Below, piece by piece: positions 43,491-52,445 of a DNA stretch of 64,000 nt. A program made the position numbers and the translations under genes. The notes under the pieces are model-generated. The model saw nothing but the letters and a program-made list of their open reading frames with translations, was not told the DNA's origin and did not search any database. This DNA is from Verrucomicrobium sp. BvORR034 (GTDB lineage: Bacteria > Verrucomicrobiota > Verrucomicrobiia > Verrucomicrobiales > Verrucomicrobiaceae), in the NCBI RefSeq assembly GCF_000739635.1, contig NZ_BATQ01000125.1, positions 1 to 64,000 of the forward strand. The letters run 5' to 3'. Each line of letters starts with the position of its first letter. Positions within the stretch are counted from its first letter, which is position 1.

Positions 43491-44972
43491 CTAAGCCCTA
43501 AGCACCTGCTTCACCACATTCCCATGCACATCCGTCAGACGGAAATCCCGTCCCTGGAACCGGAAGGTCAGGCGGGTATGATCCACCCCCAGTAGATGCA
43601 TGATGGTCGCATTGAGATCATGCACGTGCACGGGGTCGGAGATGATGTTGTAGCTGTAGTCGTCTGTGGCACCCAAGCTCATGCCACCCTTGATGCCGGC
43701 CCCAGCCATGAAGATCGTGAAGCATCGCGGATGGTGGTCACGACCATAGTTGGTCTCGGTGAGCGCCCCTTGTGAATAGATGGTGCGGCCGAACTCCCCA
43801 CCCCAGACAATGAGCGTGTCCTCCAGCAGACCGCGGGCCTTCAGGTCCTTGATCAGGGCCGCGGTGGGCTGGTCGGTGTCACTGCACTGCCCTTTGATGG
43901 CCTTGGGAAGACCGCCATGGTGATCCCAGCCCATGTGAAAAAGCTGAACACAGCGCACGTCCCGTTCCGCCAGACGGCGCGCCAGCAGGCAATTCGCCGC
44001 ATAGGTCCCCGGCGTGGTCACGTCCGGACCATAAGCCTCGAGCACATGCTTGGGCTCCTTTGAAACGTCCAGCAGATCCGGCACGCTGGTCTGCATGCGA
44101 AACGCCATCTCGTACTGTGAGATCCGCGTCTGCGTCTCCGGGTCGCCAAACTGGGCATAGTCCTGGCGGTTGAGTTCGGCGAGCTCATCCAGCTGCTGGC
44201 GTCGCAACGTGCGCCCCACCCCTGACGGGTTCGAGAGGTACAACACGGCGTCCCCCTTGTTGCGGAACTTCACGCCCTGATGCTGGGTAGGCAGGAACCC
44301 ACTGCCCCACAGGCGGTCATACAACGGCTGGTCATCCCGCCGACCGGTGCCGAACGACGTCAGCACCACATACGCCGGGAGATCCTGGTTGTTGCTGCCC
44401 AGCCCATAGCTCAGCCAGGAGCCAATGCTCGGTCGCCCGGCCAGCTGCGAGCCTGTCTGGCAGAAAGTGATCGCAGGATCGTGATTGATCGCCTCCGTAT
44501 GCATGGACTTGATGAAACAAAGATCATCCGCAATCCCGGAGAGGTGTGGCATGAGCTCACTGATCCACGCCCCACTCTGACCATGCTGGGCAAAATTGAA
44601 AATGGAAGGCGCTACGGGGAACGACTTCTGCCCCGACGTCATCGTCGTGAGCCGCTGCCCCTGCCGGATAGACTCCGGCAGATTCTCGCTGCGCCGCTTT
44701 TCCATCTGGGGCTTCGGATCAAACAAATCCATCTGCGATGGCGCGCCGGACTGGAAGAGATAAATAACCCGTTTGGCCTTGGCCGCGTAGTTGGGGAAAC
44801 CGGGCAGTCCTCCACCTGCAGGTGCAACCGTGCCCCCGCCCGTCGAGGCACTGGCGGCCCGTCCATCCTGCGCCAACAGGGAAGCCAGCGCTGCCCCGCC
44901 CAACGCCGTGGCGCTGCGCCCCAGAAAGATCCGGCGGTTCAAATGATCCTGATAGTGAAAAGCGGCATTCAT
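43491..44972 (-). CDS. DUF1501 family protein
   Basis: 493 residues from the ATG at 44972; a frame to 45002 adds ten residues. The N-terminal [20 protein letters not shown] is a Tat-type signal. The alkaline-phosphatase/sulfatase-like core has [57 protein letters not shown] and [22 protein letters not shown]1501 proteins are abundant in planctomycetes and Verrucomicrobia, of unknown substrate. The PSD1 gene lies just upstream on the same strand, the usual partner. Confidence 0.93.
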   Translation of the reverse strand: MNAAFHYQDHLNRRIFLGRSATALGGAALASLLAQDGRAASASTGGGTVAPAGGGLPGFPNYAAKAKRVIYLFQSGAPSQMDLFDPKPQMEKRRSENLPESIRQGQRLTTMTSGQKSFPVAPSIFNFAQHGQSGAWISELMPHLSGIADDLCFIKSMHTEAINHDPAITFCQTGSQLAGRPSIGSWLSYGLGSNNQDLPAYVVLTSFGTGRRDDQPLYDRLWGSGFLPTQHQGVKFRNKGDAVLYLSNPSGVGRTLRRQQLDELAELNRQDYAQFGDPETQTRISQYEMAFRMQTSVPDLLDVSKEPKHVLEAYGPDVTTPGTYAANCLLARRLAERDVRCVQLFHMGWDHHGGLPKAIKGQCSDTDQPTAALIKDLKARGLLEDTLIVWGGEFGRTIYSQGALTETNYGRDHHPRCFTIFMAGAGIKGGMSLGATDDYSYNIISDPVHVHDLNATIMHLLGVDHTRLTFRFQGRDFRLTDVHGNVVKQVLRA

Positions 44973-45026
44973 GGTTCGATGAAAAAGTTTCCCCACTTTC
45001 ATCCTTCAGGCTCCAGCAAAGAGCCC

Positions 45027-45082
45027 GAATTCTGTAAATCTGTTAATTATTTCTAAAAGCTCAGTCTCTGCGTCGCTGTGGT
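45027..45082. repeat. diverged copy of the intergenic repeat at 21514
   Basis: Reverse-complemented, it reads accacagcgacgcagagact, then gagcttttagaaataattaacagatttacagaattc, parallel to accacagagacacagaggaa...ctttttagacagaatttac at 21514. It lies between the DUF1501 and PSD1 stops/starts. Confidence 0.6.
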
Positions 45083-45101
45083 CAATCCAAGGAGGCTCTC
45101 C

Positions 45102-48100
45102 TCAATCCCTCGTCACCACGCGGTCCAGGTTCAGCAGCACGGTGGCGGTGGTGGTGTAGGCGGCCAGCTCGGCAGCATCCAGCGCGGCATCAGGTTTCGA
45201 GGCGCCCTGACTCAACAAGCCAGCCGCGTCTTCCGGATGCGCTTTGAAGTACGCCAAACGGTCACGCCACCCCTTTAGCAACGTCTGCAACGCCGGCGCA
45301 TCGATCTCCCGCGCCGTGGCACGCTCATACCCGTAGCGGATATGCTCCTCAGGCGTGGTGCCCTGCTTCATCATCTGCGTGGCCAGGCCTCGCGAAGCTT
45401 CCACATAGGTCACCTCATTGAGCAGCGCCAGCGCCTGTAGCGGGGTGTTTGTACGACTGCGTTTCACGGAGCAGATCTCCCGTGAGGGTGCATCAAAGAG
45501 CAGCATGGAAGGCGGAGCCGCCGTGCGTTTCCAGATCGTGTAGAGACTGCGGCGGTAGAGCCCGTCGCCCGTGTCCTCCTTGTAGCCCCGGAGGTCCCCA
45601 TACTTGCTTGTTTCATCCCACACGCCCTCAGGCATGTAGGGCTTCACACTGGGACCACCCACCTTCGGCACCAGCAGCCCCGCCACCGCCAGCGCCTGGT
45701 CGCGGATAACTTCCCCACCAAGACGGAAGCGCGGCCCGCGGGCCAGCAGACGGTTGTCGGGATCTTTCTCGATCAGCTCCCGCGTCTGTTTGGAGGACTG
45801 CCGGTAGGTCGAGCTCATCACCATCACTTTCTGCATTGCCTTCATGTCCCACTTCAGGCGCATGAACTCCGTCGCCAGCCAGTCCAGAAGCTCCGGATTG
45901 GAGGGCCACTCTGACTGCGAGCCGAGATCCTCCGTGGTCTTGCACAGGCCGTAGCCAAAGAACTTTTCCCAGGACCGGTTCACCCACACCCGCGAGGTGA
46001 GCGGGTTCGATGGATCAACAATCCACCGGGCCAGCCCCAGACGGTTCAGCGGAGCGCCTGCCGGCAGAGGAGGCAGGAAGCCGGGCGTGGCCATGCCCAC
46101 CTTGGCCCGGGGCTTGTCATACTCCCCGCGCTCCAGAACGAAGGCGTCCCGCGGCTGCGGCATTTCCTGCATGACCATCACATTGGGCAGCTGCTTCTCG
46201 AACTCAGCCAGTTCCTTTTGCGCGGCAGCCAGCGCACGATCTGCCTGACGCAAGGGATGGTCCACCGAGGTGCGCACGTACTTCTCCAGCGTCGCCTTCT
46301 GTTCCGGGGTCCGCTTGGCTGCGGGTGTCTCCAGCACCAGCTTCACGCTGGCCATCTCAGAGGTCCCACCTACGTTCAAGGCGGTAGCGGGCAGCGTTGA
46401 GGCCGAAATCCGGAACCGTCCGATGTTGTGGGAGTTGAGGGCATTGTGTGAAAGGGTAATCGTCACCTTCGCACCCGCTGCGATGGGCTGCTCGATGACA
46501 AACATCGCTTTTCGCGGCTCCTTCTTCTTATGCCCTTCCACCGCCCAGCCCTTGCCGAGCTGGCGCTTCTTCTTCGCCATGGCGAGCTGGCCGATGTCCC
46601 AGTCTTTCTGCGAGAAATCGGCGACCGCCTTGACCAGCTTGGCCTGGACGGGGTTACCGCCGGTCTCCGCACTGGTCACGTCCACGTCAAAACCACCGAG
46701 CACAAAGTTCCCGTTGGGAGCCCGCCCCAGGCTCTGGTTGGGCAGGCTGACATCCGGAAAACACTCCAGAAGAAACCCCGTGACAGGAGCGTCACCCGTT
46801 TTGAGCGAGATCACATAGACGTCCTTGGCGGGATTCGTGCCACTGGCGAGATAGCTGCCATCCGGCTGGCGGGTCAAGGTTGCTCCACCTTGGGACTGCA
46901 CTGTTTCAGGCTCGAGCGGATGCCACATGGAAGCGGCCGCCGTCGATTCGTCCATCGCCTTTGCCTCCCATTGGGCCACCAGTTGCGGCAGAGACATTGC
47001 AGCGACCGCCACCTGATCCGAAGTGGCCGTCACAGTGGCCTTCAACTGCGCCAGCCGGATCTCCTGCTCCGGAGTGGGCACGTCCACGATGGGCGGCGCA
47101 TTGCCCCCGCTGCGATTGGACGCCCCCTGGATGGTGCCCCGCTCCGGCACGTTGTTGAAGAAGGCAAACATGGAATAGAAGTCCTTCTGCGTTATGGGAT
47201 CGAACTTGTGATCATGGCACCGGCAGCAGTTGAAGGTCAGCGCGAGCCAGGTTGAGCCCGTCGTCTCCACGCGGTCGATGTTGTTCTCAATCCGCCACTC
47301 CTCATCAATGATGCCGCCCTCCCCGTTGAGCCGGTGGTTCCGGTTGAAACCTGTGGCCACCAGCTGGTCCCGGGTGGGATTGGGCAGCAGGTCGCCGGCG
47401 ATCTGCTGCACGGTGAACTGGTCGAACGGCAGGTTCGAGTTGAAGGCCCGGATCACCCAGTCCCGCCACGGCCACATCTGCCGGCTGCTGTCGGTCTGGA
47501 AGCCGTGGCTGTCAGCATAGCGGGCAAAGTCCAGCCACTGCCGGGCCATCTGCTCCCCATACTGCTCGGACTTCAACAGCCGGTCCACCACCCGCTCGTA
47601 CGCCTGGGGTTCGGTGTCTTTCAAAAATGCGTCCACCTCCGCGACCGTGGGCGGCAGGCCGGTGAGATCAAGGGTCACCCGCCGGATCAGTGTGGCCTTG
47701 TCAGCTCCGGGAGACGGCTGCAGCTTCTCCTTTTCCAGCTTGGCCAGTACAAAGGCATCAATCGGATTCACCACACGAGCAGCATGAGCAGGGTCTTCCA
47801 GCTTCGGCACCGGGGGCGTGGTGGGCGCTATGAAAGCCCAGTGGCCCTGATACTCCGCCCCCTCGGCAATCCACTGCCGCAGCGTTTCCTGCTGCGCTTT
47901 GCTCAGGGGCTTGTGCAGCTTGGTCGGCGGCATGAGGTCGTCGTCATCCGTTGTGAAGACGCGGGTGATCAATTCACTCTCCTCTGGCTTGCCCGGCACG
48001 ATGGCGAGCGAACCCGACTTGGCAGGCTTGAGCGCCTCCTCCCGGATATCCAGCCTCAGCTTGCCCTTGCGCTCGGCCAAATCAGGCCCATGGCAATGGA

Positions 48101-48215
48101 AGCAGGTGTCCGAAAGGATCGGCCGCACGTCCCGGTTGAACTCGATCTTCGCCTGGGCGGCTGGGACGAGCGCCACCAGGGAGCAAGACAGGAAAATGGG
48201 AGTCAAACGAATCAT
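45102..48215 (-). CDS. PSD1/DUF1549/DUF1553 c-type cytochrome protein
   Basis: 1037 residues from the ATG at 48215, starting a signal peptide (MIRLTPIFLSCSLVALVPAA). A PSCyt1-type heme-binding site CFHCH (38-42) lies in DVRPILSDTCFHCHGPDLAE. It is followed by DUF1549 (PIDAFVLAKLEKEKLQPSPG; EQMARQWLDFARYADSHGFQ; DQFTVQQIAGDLLPNPT; CCRCHDHKFDPI), a middle region of beta-sandwich/carbohydrate-binding character (about 400-620) and DUF1553 (LARWIVDPSNPLTSRVWVNR; FDAPSREICSVKRSRTNTPL). Such genes sit in polysaccharide-use loci of PVC bacteria; the redox role is unknown. It is paired with DUF1501. Confidence 0.95.
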   Translation of the reverse strand: MIRLTPIFLSCSLVALVPAAQAKIEFNRDVRPILSDTCFHCHGPDLAERKGKLRLDIREEALKPAKSGSLAIVPGKPEESELITRVFTTDDDDLMPPTKLHKPLSKAQQETLRQWIAEGAEYQGHWAFIAPTTPPVPKLEDPAHAARVVNPIDAFVLAKLEKEKLQPSPGADKATLIRRVTLDLTGLPPTVAEVDAFLKDTEPQAYERVVDRLLKSEQYGEQMARQWLDFARYADSHGFQTDSSRQMWPWRDWVIRAFNSNLPFDQFTVQQIAGDLLPNPTRDQLVATGFNRNHRLNGEGGIIDEEWRIENNIDRVETTGSTWLALTFNCCRCHDHKFDPITQKDFYSMFAFFNNVPERGTIQGASNRSGGNAPPIVDVPTPEQEIRLAQLKATVTATSDQVAVAAMSLPQLVAQWEAKAMDESTAAASMWHPLEPETVQSQGGATLTRQPDGSYLASGTNPAKDVYVISLKTGDAPVTGFLLECFPDVSLPNQSLGRAPNGNFVLGGFDVDVTSAETGGNPVQAKLVKAVADFSQKDWDIGQLAMAKKKRQLGKGWAVEGHKKKEPRKAMFVIEQPIAAGAKVTITLSHNALNSHNIGRFRISASTLPATALNVGGTSEMASVKLVLETPAAKRTPEQKATLEKYVRTSVDHPLRQADRALAAAQKELAEFEKQLPNVMVMQEMPQPRDAFVLERGEYDKPRAKVGMATPGFLPPLPAGAPLNRLGLARWIVDPSNPLTSRVWVNRSWEKFFGYGLCKTTEDLGSQSEWPSNPELLDWLATEFMRLKWDMKAMQKVMVMSSTYRQSSKQTRELIEKDPDNRLLARGPRFRLGGEVIRDQALAVAGLLVPKVGGPSVKPYMPEGVWDETSKYGDLRGYKEDTGDGLYRRSLYTIWKRTAAPPSMLLFDAPSREICSVKRSRTNTPLQALALLNEVTYVEASRGLATQMMKQGTTPEEHIRYGYERATAREIDAPALQTLLKGWRDRLAYFKAHPEDAAGLLSQGASKPDAALDAAELAAYTTTATVLLNLDRVVTRD

Positions 48216-48485
48216 GAAATGGTGGCGATGAGCAAGTTCCTTGAATGCTGTCAATTGCCGGAATGACGGGATAGTGAAACGAATGTCCGTGATGGACGAA
48301 GCGTTGCTAGATTTGTCTTAAATGCGCAGGGAAACTGATCCGGCTCCACGCTGGCAAATGCCACCCAACAATGAGACAGGCAGCCCCATGGAAAACGCCA
48401 ATCTTTCCTGCCTTCTTAGAGTCGGACATGAGGCAGATTCCCCGTTTGCACTTGCCTTGGGCGGTCTTTCGTCCTTTTTTACATC

Positions 48486-49046
48486 ATGTCTCAGCCGAGT
48501 CAGGTGATCATTCCGCCCCAAAGCAAAAGGTGGCATCGTATTCCGAGCTGGATTCTAGTCGCCGTTCTGGCGATCGTCACCTTCGGAATGCTCTACATGG
48601 GCATAGTGGGTTATCTTCGGCATCGCAGTATCTGGGACTGCTCCCCCGTTCTGTTCTCACTCTACCTTTGCATCAGCGCGTTGCGGTCTCAGTGGATCAA
48701 TCTCTTTCCCAGAGTTCTCACAGCAACCGCAGAGGGGCTGCAACTTCAGGCAGGCGCCTTCCCCTTCCGAAAACGGTGGCTTGCCCCCTGGAAAGACGCA
48801 GCCCTGCTCCGCTATGACGAGAAGTTGGTCCTTGCGGGAGTCGGGGCCAGGTTCTTCCGCACCGCCACCATTGAGTCCCACCTCTCAGACCCCTCACGGG
48901 ACATGTTGATCGCACGCCTCAACACCCTCTGTCAGGAACAGGGTATCACATTGCCTTCTGAAGATATCAAACTCAGCCTGTATGAGGCCGAGGACTCTCA
49001 GCAGACGGCGGGCGGCACGGATCGCACCAAGTTCTGGAAGGGTTAG
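48486..49046 (+). CDS. two-helix membrane protein with PH-like domain
   Basis: 186 residues. Two membrane segments (WILVAVLAIVTFGMLYMGIV and a second near 55-70) precede a soluble part, VLTATAEGLQLQAGAFPFRK then RWLAPWKDAALLRYDEK, which has the strand pattern of bacterial PH-like domains (DUF304-type 'GL-x-G...W-x-D-I'). It ends four bases before the PP2C-like frame opens, so the two are likely cotranscribed. Confidence 0.65.
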   Translation: MSQPSQVIIPPQSKRWHRIPSWILVAVLAIVTFGMLYMGIVGYLRHRSIWDCSPVLFSLYLCISALRSQWINLFPRVLTATAEGLQLQAGAFPFRKRWLAPWKDAALLRYDEKLVLAGVGARFFRTATIESHLSDPSRDMLIARLNTLCQEQGITLPSEDIKLSLYEAEDSQQTAGGTDRTKFWKG

Positions 49047-49057
49047 TGACTCCCACC

Positions 49058-49699
49058 ATGCGTTTTCATGTCCACAGCGAACCTGGCGGCAAACCGGACA
49101 ATGAAGATCACGTCCTGGTGCGGCACCATCCCATGGCGCACGACTTGCTCCTATGTTTCCTGGCGGATGGTCAGGGGGGCCGGGCTCATGGTGCAGAGGC
49201 ATCTCAGAAGGCCTGTAAAGCCGCGTGGCAACTGGCGTGGCAGTCTACTCCTTCTGACCTGCTCGATGTCAGCCACTGGGAGGATCTGCTTGATGAGGTA
49301 GACATCGCTGTCAGCGAGACTGGCGGTTACACCACGCTCGTAGGTGCGGCATTTAGCATGGAAGAAATGGCAGGAGGGTCCTGCGGCGATTCCAAGCTGT
49401 ACCGACACTGTCACGAAACAAAGTCCATTGAAGAATGGACCACTCTCCAACCCCGCAATCCTCCCGTCGGCAGCGGTGAGTGCCAGTTCTTGACCTTTCA
49501 CCGCGAAGTGATCGAAGGAGACCGATTCCTCATTCTGTCCGATGGCGTTTGGAAGTACTGCGGCTACGAGCCGCTGAAATCCGCGTTCAATTTGCCAGAT
49601 CTTGTCGTCGCCCCCCTTCATCTTCGCACCGCCACTCTTGAGAGGGCGGGCCGAATCCTGCCTGACGACTTCAGTCTCATCGCCCTTGATTTTAGCTGA
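49058..49699 (+). CDS. PP2C-like protein phosphatase
   Basis: 213 residues from the ATG at 49058; GTG at 49046 would overlap the previous stop. All core PP2C blocks are visible: GGKPDNEDH (metal D in NED), LADGQGGRAHG, GGYTTLVGAAF, GSCGDSKLY, FLILSDGVWKY and the C-terminal DDFSLIAL. The catalytic metal ligands look intact. It is shorter than usual (about 240). PP2C enzymes dephosphorylate Ser/Thr on proteins; no partner kinase is in the window. Confidence 0.9.
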   Translation: MRFHVHSEPGGKPDNEDHVLVRHHPMAHDLLLCFLADGQGGRAHGAEASQKACKAAWQLAWQSTPSDLLDVSHWEDLLDEVDIAVSETGGYTTLVGAAFSMEEMAGGSCGDSKLYRHCHETKSIEEWTTLQPRNPPVGSGECQFLTFHREVIEGDRFLILSDGVWKYCGYEPLKSAFNLPDLVVAPLHLRTATLERAGRILPDDFSLIALDFS

Positions 49700-49721
49700 A
49701 CCAGCATCAAATGCTGACAAC

Positions 49722-50258
49722 ATGGGCTTCTTCACCTTTTTCAATCGTCGCCCGGCACCCGATGAGGTGTTCGTCAAGAAAAGCACCGAGCCCATCGATC
49801 TCGAGATCGACTTGGGATGGTTCCGACTCAACGGGGTCTCACTCGGTGAAGTTCCGACATCGATTGTCTCTGAAGAGGTGATCAACTCCGCCAGCGGAGT
49901 GTTTGAACTCGTTGGCCAGGGCATCGAGATTGGGACGGAGCATGGAGTCTTTGACCATGCCTTCATCACCGTGGCTGATTTCACGGGCACCTTGTCCTTA
50001 AAAGACAGCCCGCTCACCTTATCGCCCCACATGACTGAGAGGGACATCTTGGCCATCTTCGGTGAGCCCTACTGGACAGATCGGACTGAGGGCGAGACGC
50101 TGTTGTTCTATGAATACCTGCTGGGCCAGGTGGAACTGCAGTTTGAGTTTCCTGATGCGCAGGGCCTGACCTTCGTGACTTTCATGCGCAATGGCGTGCT
50201 TTCCGTCGCTGAGCAGAGAGCGGCCTACGGCGTGACCAAGCCGTGGCCGCCCGCCTGA
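49722..50258 (+). CDS. hypothetical protein downstream of PP2C
   Basis: 178 residues from the ATG at 49722; a frame back to 49602 overlaps the PP2C-like gene. It is soluble, with motifs LGWFRLNGVSLGEVPTSI, LSPHMTERDILAIFGEPYW and LFYEYLLGQVELQFEFPD, that recall single-domain 'outer-membrane-assembly SmpA/BLG-like' or DUF4274-like proteins (G-E-P-Y-W). The family is not firm. It begins 22 bases after the PP2C stop. Confidence 0.6.
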   Translation: MGFFTFFNRRPAPDEVFVKKSTEPIDLEIDLGWFRLNGVSLGEVPTSIVSEEVINSASGVFELVGQGIEIGTEHGVFDHAFITVADFTGTLSLKDSPLTLSPHMTERDILAIFGEPYWTDRTEGETLLFYEYLLGQVELQFEFPDAQGLTFVTFMRNGVLSVAEQRAAYGVTKPWPPA

Positions 50259-50277
50259 AGACTTCTACCGTACTTTC

Positions 50278-50787
50278 ATGAACCGCCGTCACCTTTTGGG
50301 AGTTGTCTTCATCACCAGCAGCATGGGTTGCCAGTCCCGGCCGCATGCTGCTGCCGATTCCCAATCCGCGTCTCTGTCGCTGTCACCCGCGACCATCACC
50401 CGACTGGCAAAGGCGGGGATTCCCAACTGCACACGCGTCGCGGCTTATGCCATCAATCGCCGCGTGAAGCTGCCCAGCCCCAACGCGACCCTGGTGATCG
50501 ACGGGACGCTCAACCCTGATCGTCATCCCCTGGAAGGTCGCGCTTTGACCGACCGACAGGTGAATGCCTTTCTGGATGCAACCACAGGGAACGAGCATAC
50601 GGGAACTCCCTCTTATTGCTTTTATCCGCATCACTCGATTGCGTTCTACAAAGCAGACGGCACCCTCTCGTCGCACTACACCATCTGCTTTAGCTGCCAG
50701 ACCCATTCGGCGTCAGCAGGCAAGTTTGTCGATCAGCCCGATTTCAAGGCCCTAGGTCGTCTGTTTGAAGAGGTGAAGTTGCGGTAA
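50278..50787 (+). CDS. lipoprotein of the CFSC family (paralogue 1)
   Basis: 169 residues. A lipoprotein signal (MNRRHLLGVVFITSSMGCQS) puts the lipidated cysteine at 18. The mature part has VAAYAINRRV, LVIDGTLNPDRHPLEGRALT, LDATTGNEHTGTPSYCFYPH, and HYTICFSCQTHSASAGKFVD. The block C-F-x-P-x-H-x-I-A-F-Y-x(2)-D-G and I-C-F-S-C is shared with the gene at 51444. A conserved CFxC of this sort suggests a disulfide or metal site. Function unknown. Confidence 0.75.
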   Translation: MNRRHLLGVVFITSSMGCQSRPHAAADSQSASLSLSPATITRLAKAGIPNCTRVAAYAINRRVKLPSPNATLVIDGTLNPDRHPLEGRALTDRQVNAFLDATTGNEHTGTPSYCFYPHHSIAFYKADGTLSSHYTICFSCQTHSASAGKFVDQPDFKALGRLFEEVKLR

Positions 50788-50824
50788 TGTTAGAGAACAG
50801 CCCAAGCCTTGCCCCCCTGGACAG

Positions 50825-51400
50825 ATGAAACAACTTCTGCACACACGTTGCCTTGTTGTTGTCGCCGCATTGCTGTGCTTCAACTGTTCTCAGCAAAATG
50901 ATTCCCAGGCAGACTCCACCCAAGCACAAGAAGCCACCCAGGCATTGAAATCTTTTCTGGACCCGGCGATTCACGAATCAGTCAATGAGGGCGGTTCAAC
51001 AGAGAATCGATGGGAAGCCCCGCACGTGACCAAGGAGCTTTTTGTCATGACGGAGATGGAGTTTGCCAGGATGCGAGCCTTCGCAGATGGAACCAAGTAT
51101 GATGGCACGGACATTTCCCCGATCAGACTGCCCATACCACGTAGTTTCTGGCTTCCCATCGCAGCAGAGGGAAGCTACACCTACGATGTGGAGTCGGTTG
51201 CCCCACATGCCGACCAGATGCTCATTACCATCCGCTTTCATTGCCATATCGGCAAGCAGGTGTATTCCGACCAGACGGCCACCTATTACATGGCGCAAGA
51301 GGCCGGCGGCTGGAAGCTCTCCGAGATCACAACACTCGGTGGGCACAGTCTTCAGGAGTTTCTGATACGTCGAAGCCTTCTCGACTACTCCGACAAATGA
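50825..51400 (+). CDS. lipoprotein of unknown function
   Basis: 191 residues with a lipobox (LLCFNC, cysteine 21). The mature region is acidic and soluble with AYxx-type aromatic strands: VTKELFVMTEMEFARMRAFA, SFWLPIAAEGSYTYDVESV, TIRFHCHIGKQVYSDQTATY. It lies between the two CFSC paralogues, spaced by 37 and 43 bases, so all three are likely one transcript. No family is recognised. Confidence 0.65.
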   Translation: MKQLLHTRCLVVVAALLCFNCSQQNDSQADSTQAQEATQALKSFLDPAIHESVNEGGSTENRWEAPHVTKELFVMTEMEFARMRAFADGTKYDGTDISPIRLPIPRSFWLPIAAEGSYTYDVESVAPHADQMLITIRFHCHIGKQVYSDQTATYYMAQEAGGWKLSEITTLGGHSLQEFLIRRSLLDYSDK

Positions 51401-51443
51401 CGGAGTCCTTCCGCCAGCACCACGCCACCCCCTCCTCCACCTT

Positions 51444-51929
51444 ATGATCAGGCGTCGCCATTTCTGCACCCTTCTGGCCGCGAGCACTGCCGGATGCCAG
51501 CACCAGCCAGTGCCCTCCAGCCCCTCTCCGAGTCTTGCCATGACAGAGGCCACGAAGGCGCGTCTGGCAAAGGCGGGAGTCAAGCATTGTGAACGGGTGG
51601 CGGCGTATGTCCTCAATCAGAGCGTTCCTTCCCCCTCACCAAGCCTGACCCTGTTGATCGACGGAAAGCTGAACCCCGATCGTTCACCTCTCGAGGGGCG
51701 GACACTGGATGACAGGGAGGTAAACACTCTGCTGGATGCAACCACGGGCAAGAACCACCCAAGTGCCCATGCCCGGTGCTTCCATCCCCGCCACGCGATT
51801 GCCTTTTACAGACACGACGGCGAAATGGTAGCCCACATGAACATTTGCTTCTCCTGTCGCGGATACCGTGCCCAGGGCATCAAGGTGGTGAGGGAGCCCG
51901 ACTACGATGCACTGAGACGCCTCTTCTGA
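51444..51929 (+). CDS. lipoprotein of the CFSC family (paralogue 2)
   Basis: 161 residues with a lipoprotein signal (MIRRRHFCTLLAASTAGCQH; cysteine 18). It matches the gene at 50278 closely in VAAYVLNQSV, LTLLIDGKLNPDRSPLEGRT, LDATTGKNHPSAHARCFHPR, and NICFSCRGYRAQGIK, so the two are tandem paralogues split by the 50825 gene. The C-terminal block REPDYDALRRLF parallels VDQPDFKALGRLF. Function unknown. Confidence 0.78.
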   Translation: MIRRRHFCTLLAASTAGCQHQPVPSSPSPSLAMTEATKARLAKAGVKHCERVAAYVLNQSVPSPSPSLTLLIDGKLNPDRSPLEGRTLDDREVNTLLDATTGKNHPSAHARCFHPRHAIAFYRHDGEMVAHMNICFSCRGYRAQGIKVVREPDYDALRRLF

Positions 51930-51994
51930 TTCAGAGGCACCGTAGGAAATCGTGACCCAGCAAGAGGGGAAGAATTCTATGCCGAAATCTCTTA

Positions 51995-52044
51995 TTGCGA
52001 GTTAGTCGCAAATACTTATTGCAACCGCGTCTCTCTCGCAATAA
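51995..52044 (+). promoter_or_regulatory. tandem Fur-like palindromes
   Basis: ttgcga-gttag-tcgcaa (51995-52011) is a perfect 6+6 palindrome with a 5-base centre. It is the same layout as TTGCGA-ATGAT-TCGCAA iron-box variants of other bacteria. A second pair of half-sites, ttattgc (52016-52022) and gcaataa (52038-52044), follows. They lie just before the decayed TonB-receptor fragment. A related site occurs at 61047-61068. Confidence 0.5.
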
Positions 52045-52051
52045 TGACTCG

Positions 52052-52360
52052 ATGACAGGTGCCAACGGCATCGCAGCGACTCCACCTCGCAGCAGGTCCA
52101 ATAGGGCCTTCAGCGCCGTCTGCGGGATGACGACTCCTGTTCTTGCACCTCAACCTTCCTGAATCCCTTTGAAGACACCTCAACGCCCATTCTCTATCGG
52201 CTCGGGTCGTGGTGACGGCTCCTTCCCCGAAGACTTCCGCGTGCAGATAAACTTCAACAACCTCACCGACAAGCGGCACTTCGTTGGCTCCTATGACAAA
52301 CTCTACGTCATGCTTGGTGCGCCGTGCGATGTGAACTCCTGGGTGAACTGGAAGTTCTAG
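52052..52360 (+). pseudogene. remnant of a TonB-dependent receptor gene
   Basis: An ATG at 52052 opens MTGANGIAATPPRSRSNRAF (signal-peptide-like) and closes at TGA 52160-52162; the same frame then continues and encodes FRVQINFNNLTDKRHFVGSY, KLYVMLGAP and a final WVNWKF. The second part is the C-terminal strands of siderophore receptors (VNNLxDKxY...PGAPR...YxF), here about 40 residues. The plug and most of the barrel are missing. It is followed by a strong terminator and preceded by Fur-like palindromes, so promoter, leader, tail and terminator survive around a large deletion. The N-terminal call is weaker than the C-terminal one. Confidence 0.65.
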
Positions 52361-52387
52361 CCGCCAACATTCCCCTCCCCCCAGATC

Positions 52388-52430
52388 AGAAGGCGCGGGG
52401 CTGTCACAGCTCCCCGCGCCTTCTGCTTTT
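52388..52430 (+). terminator. strong intrinsic terminator
   Basis: agaaggcgcgggg (52388-52400) and ccccgcgccttct (52412-52424) pair perfectly, with ctg/cag extending the stem, followed by gctttt. It ends transcription of the receptor remnant. Confidence 0.85.
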
Positions 52431-52445
52431 CAAAATCCTCCCTTC

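Noticed and set aside
52016-52279. 87-residue minus-strand frame across the receptor remnant
   Set aside because: No domain, and the opposite strand shows receptor C-terminal sequence.
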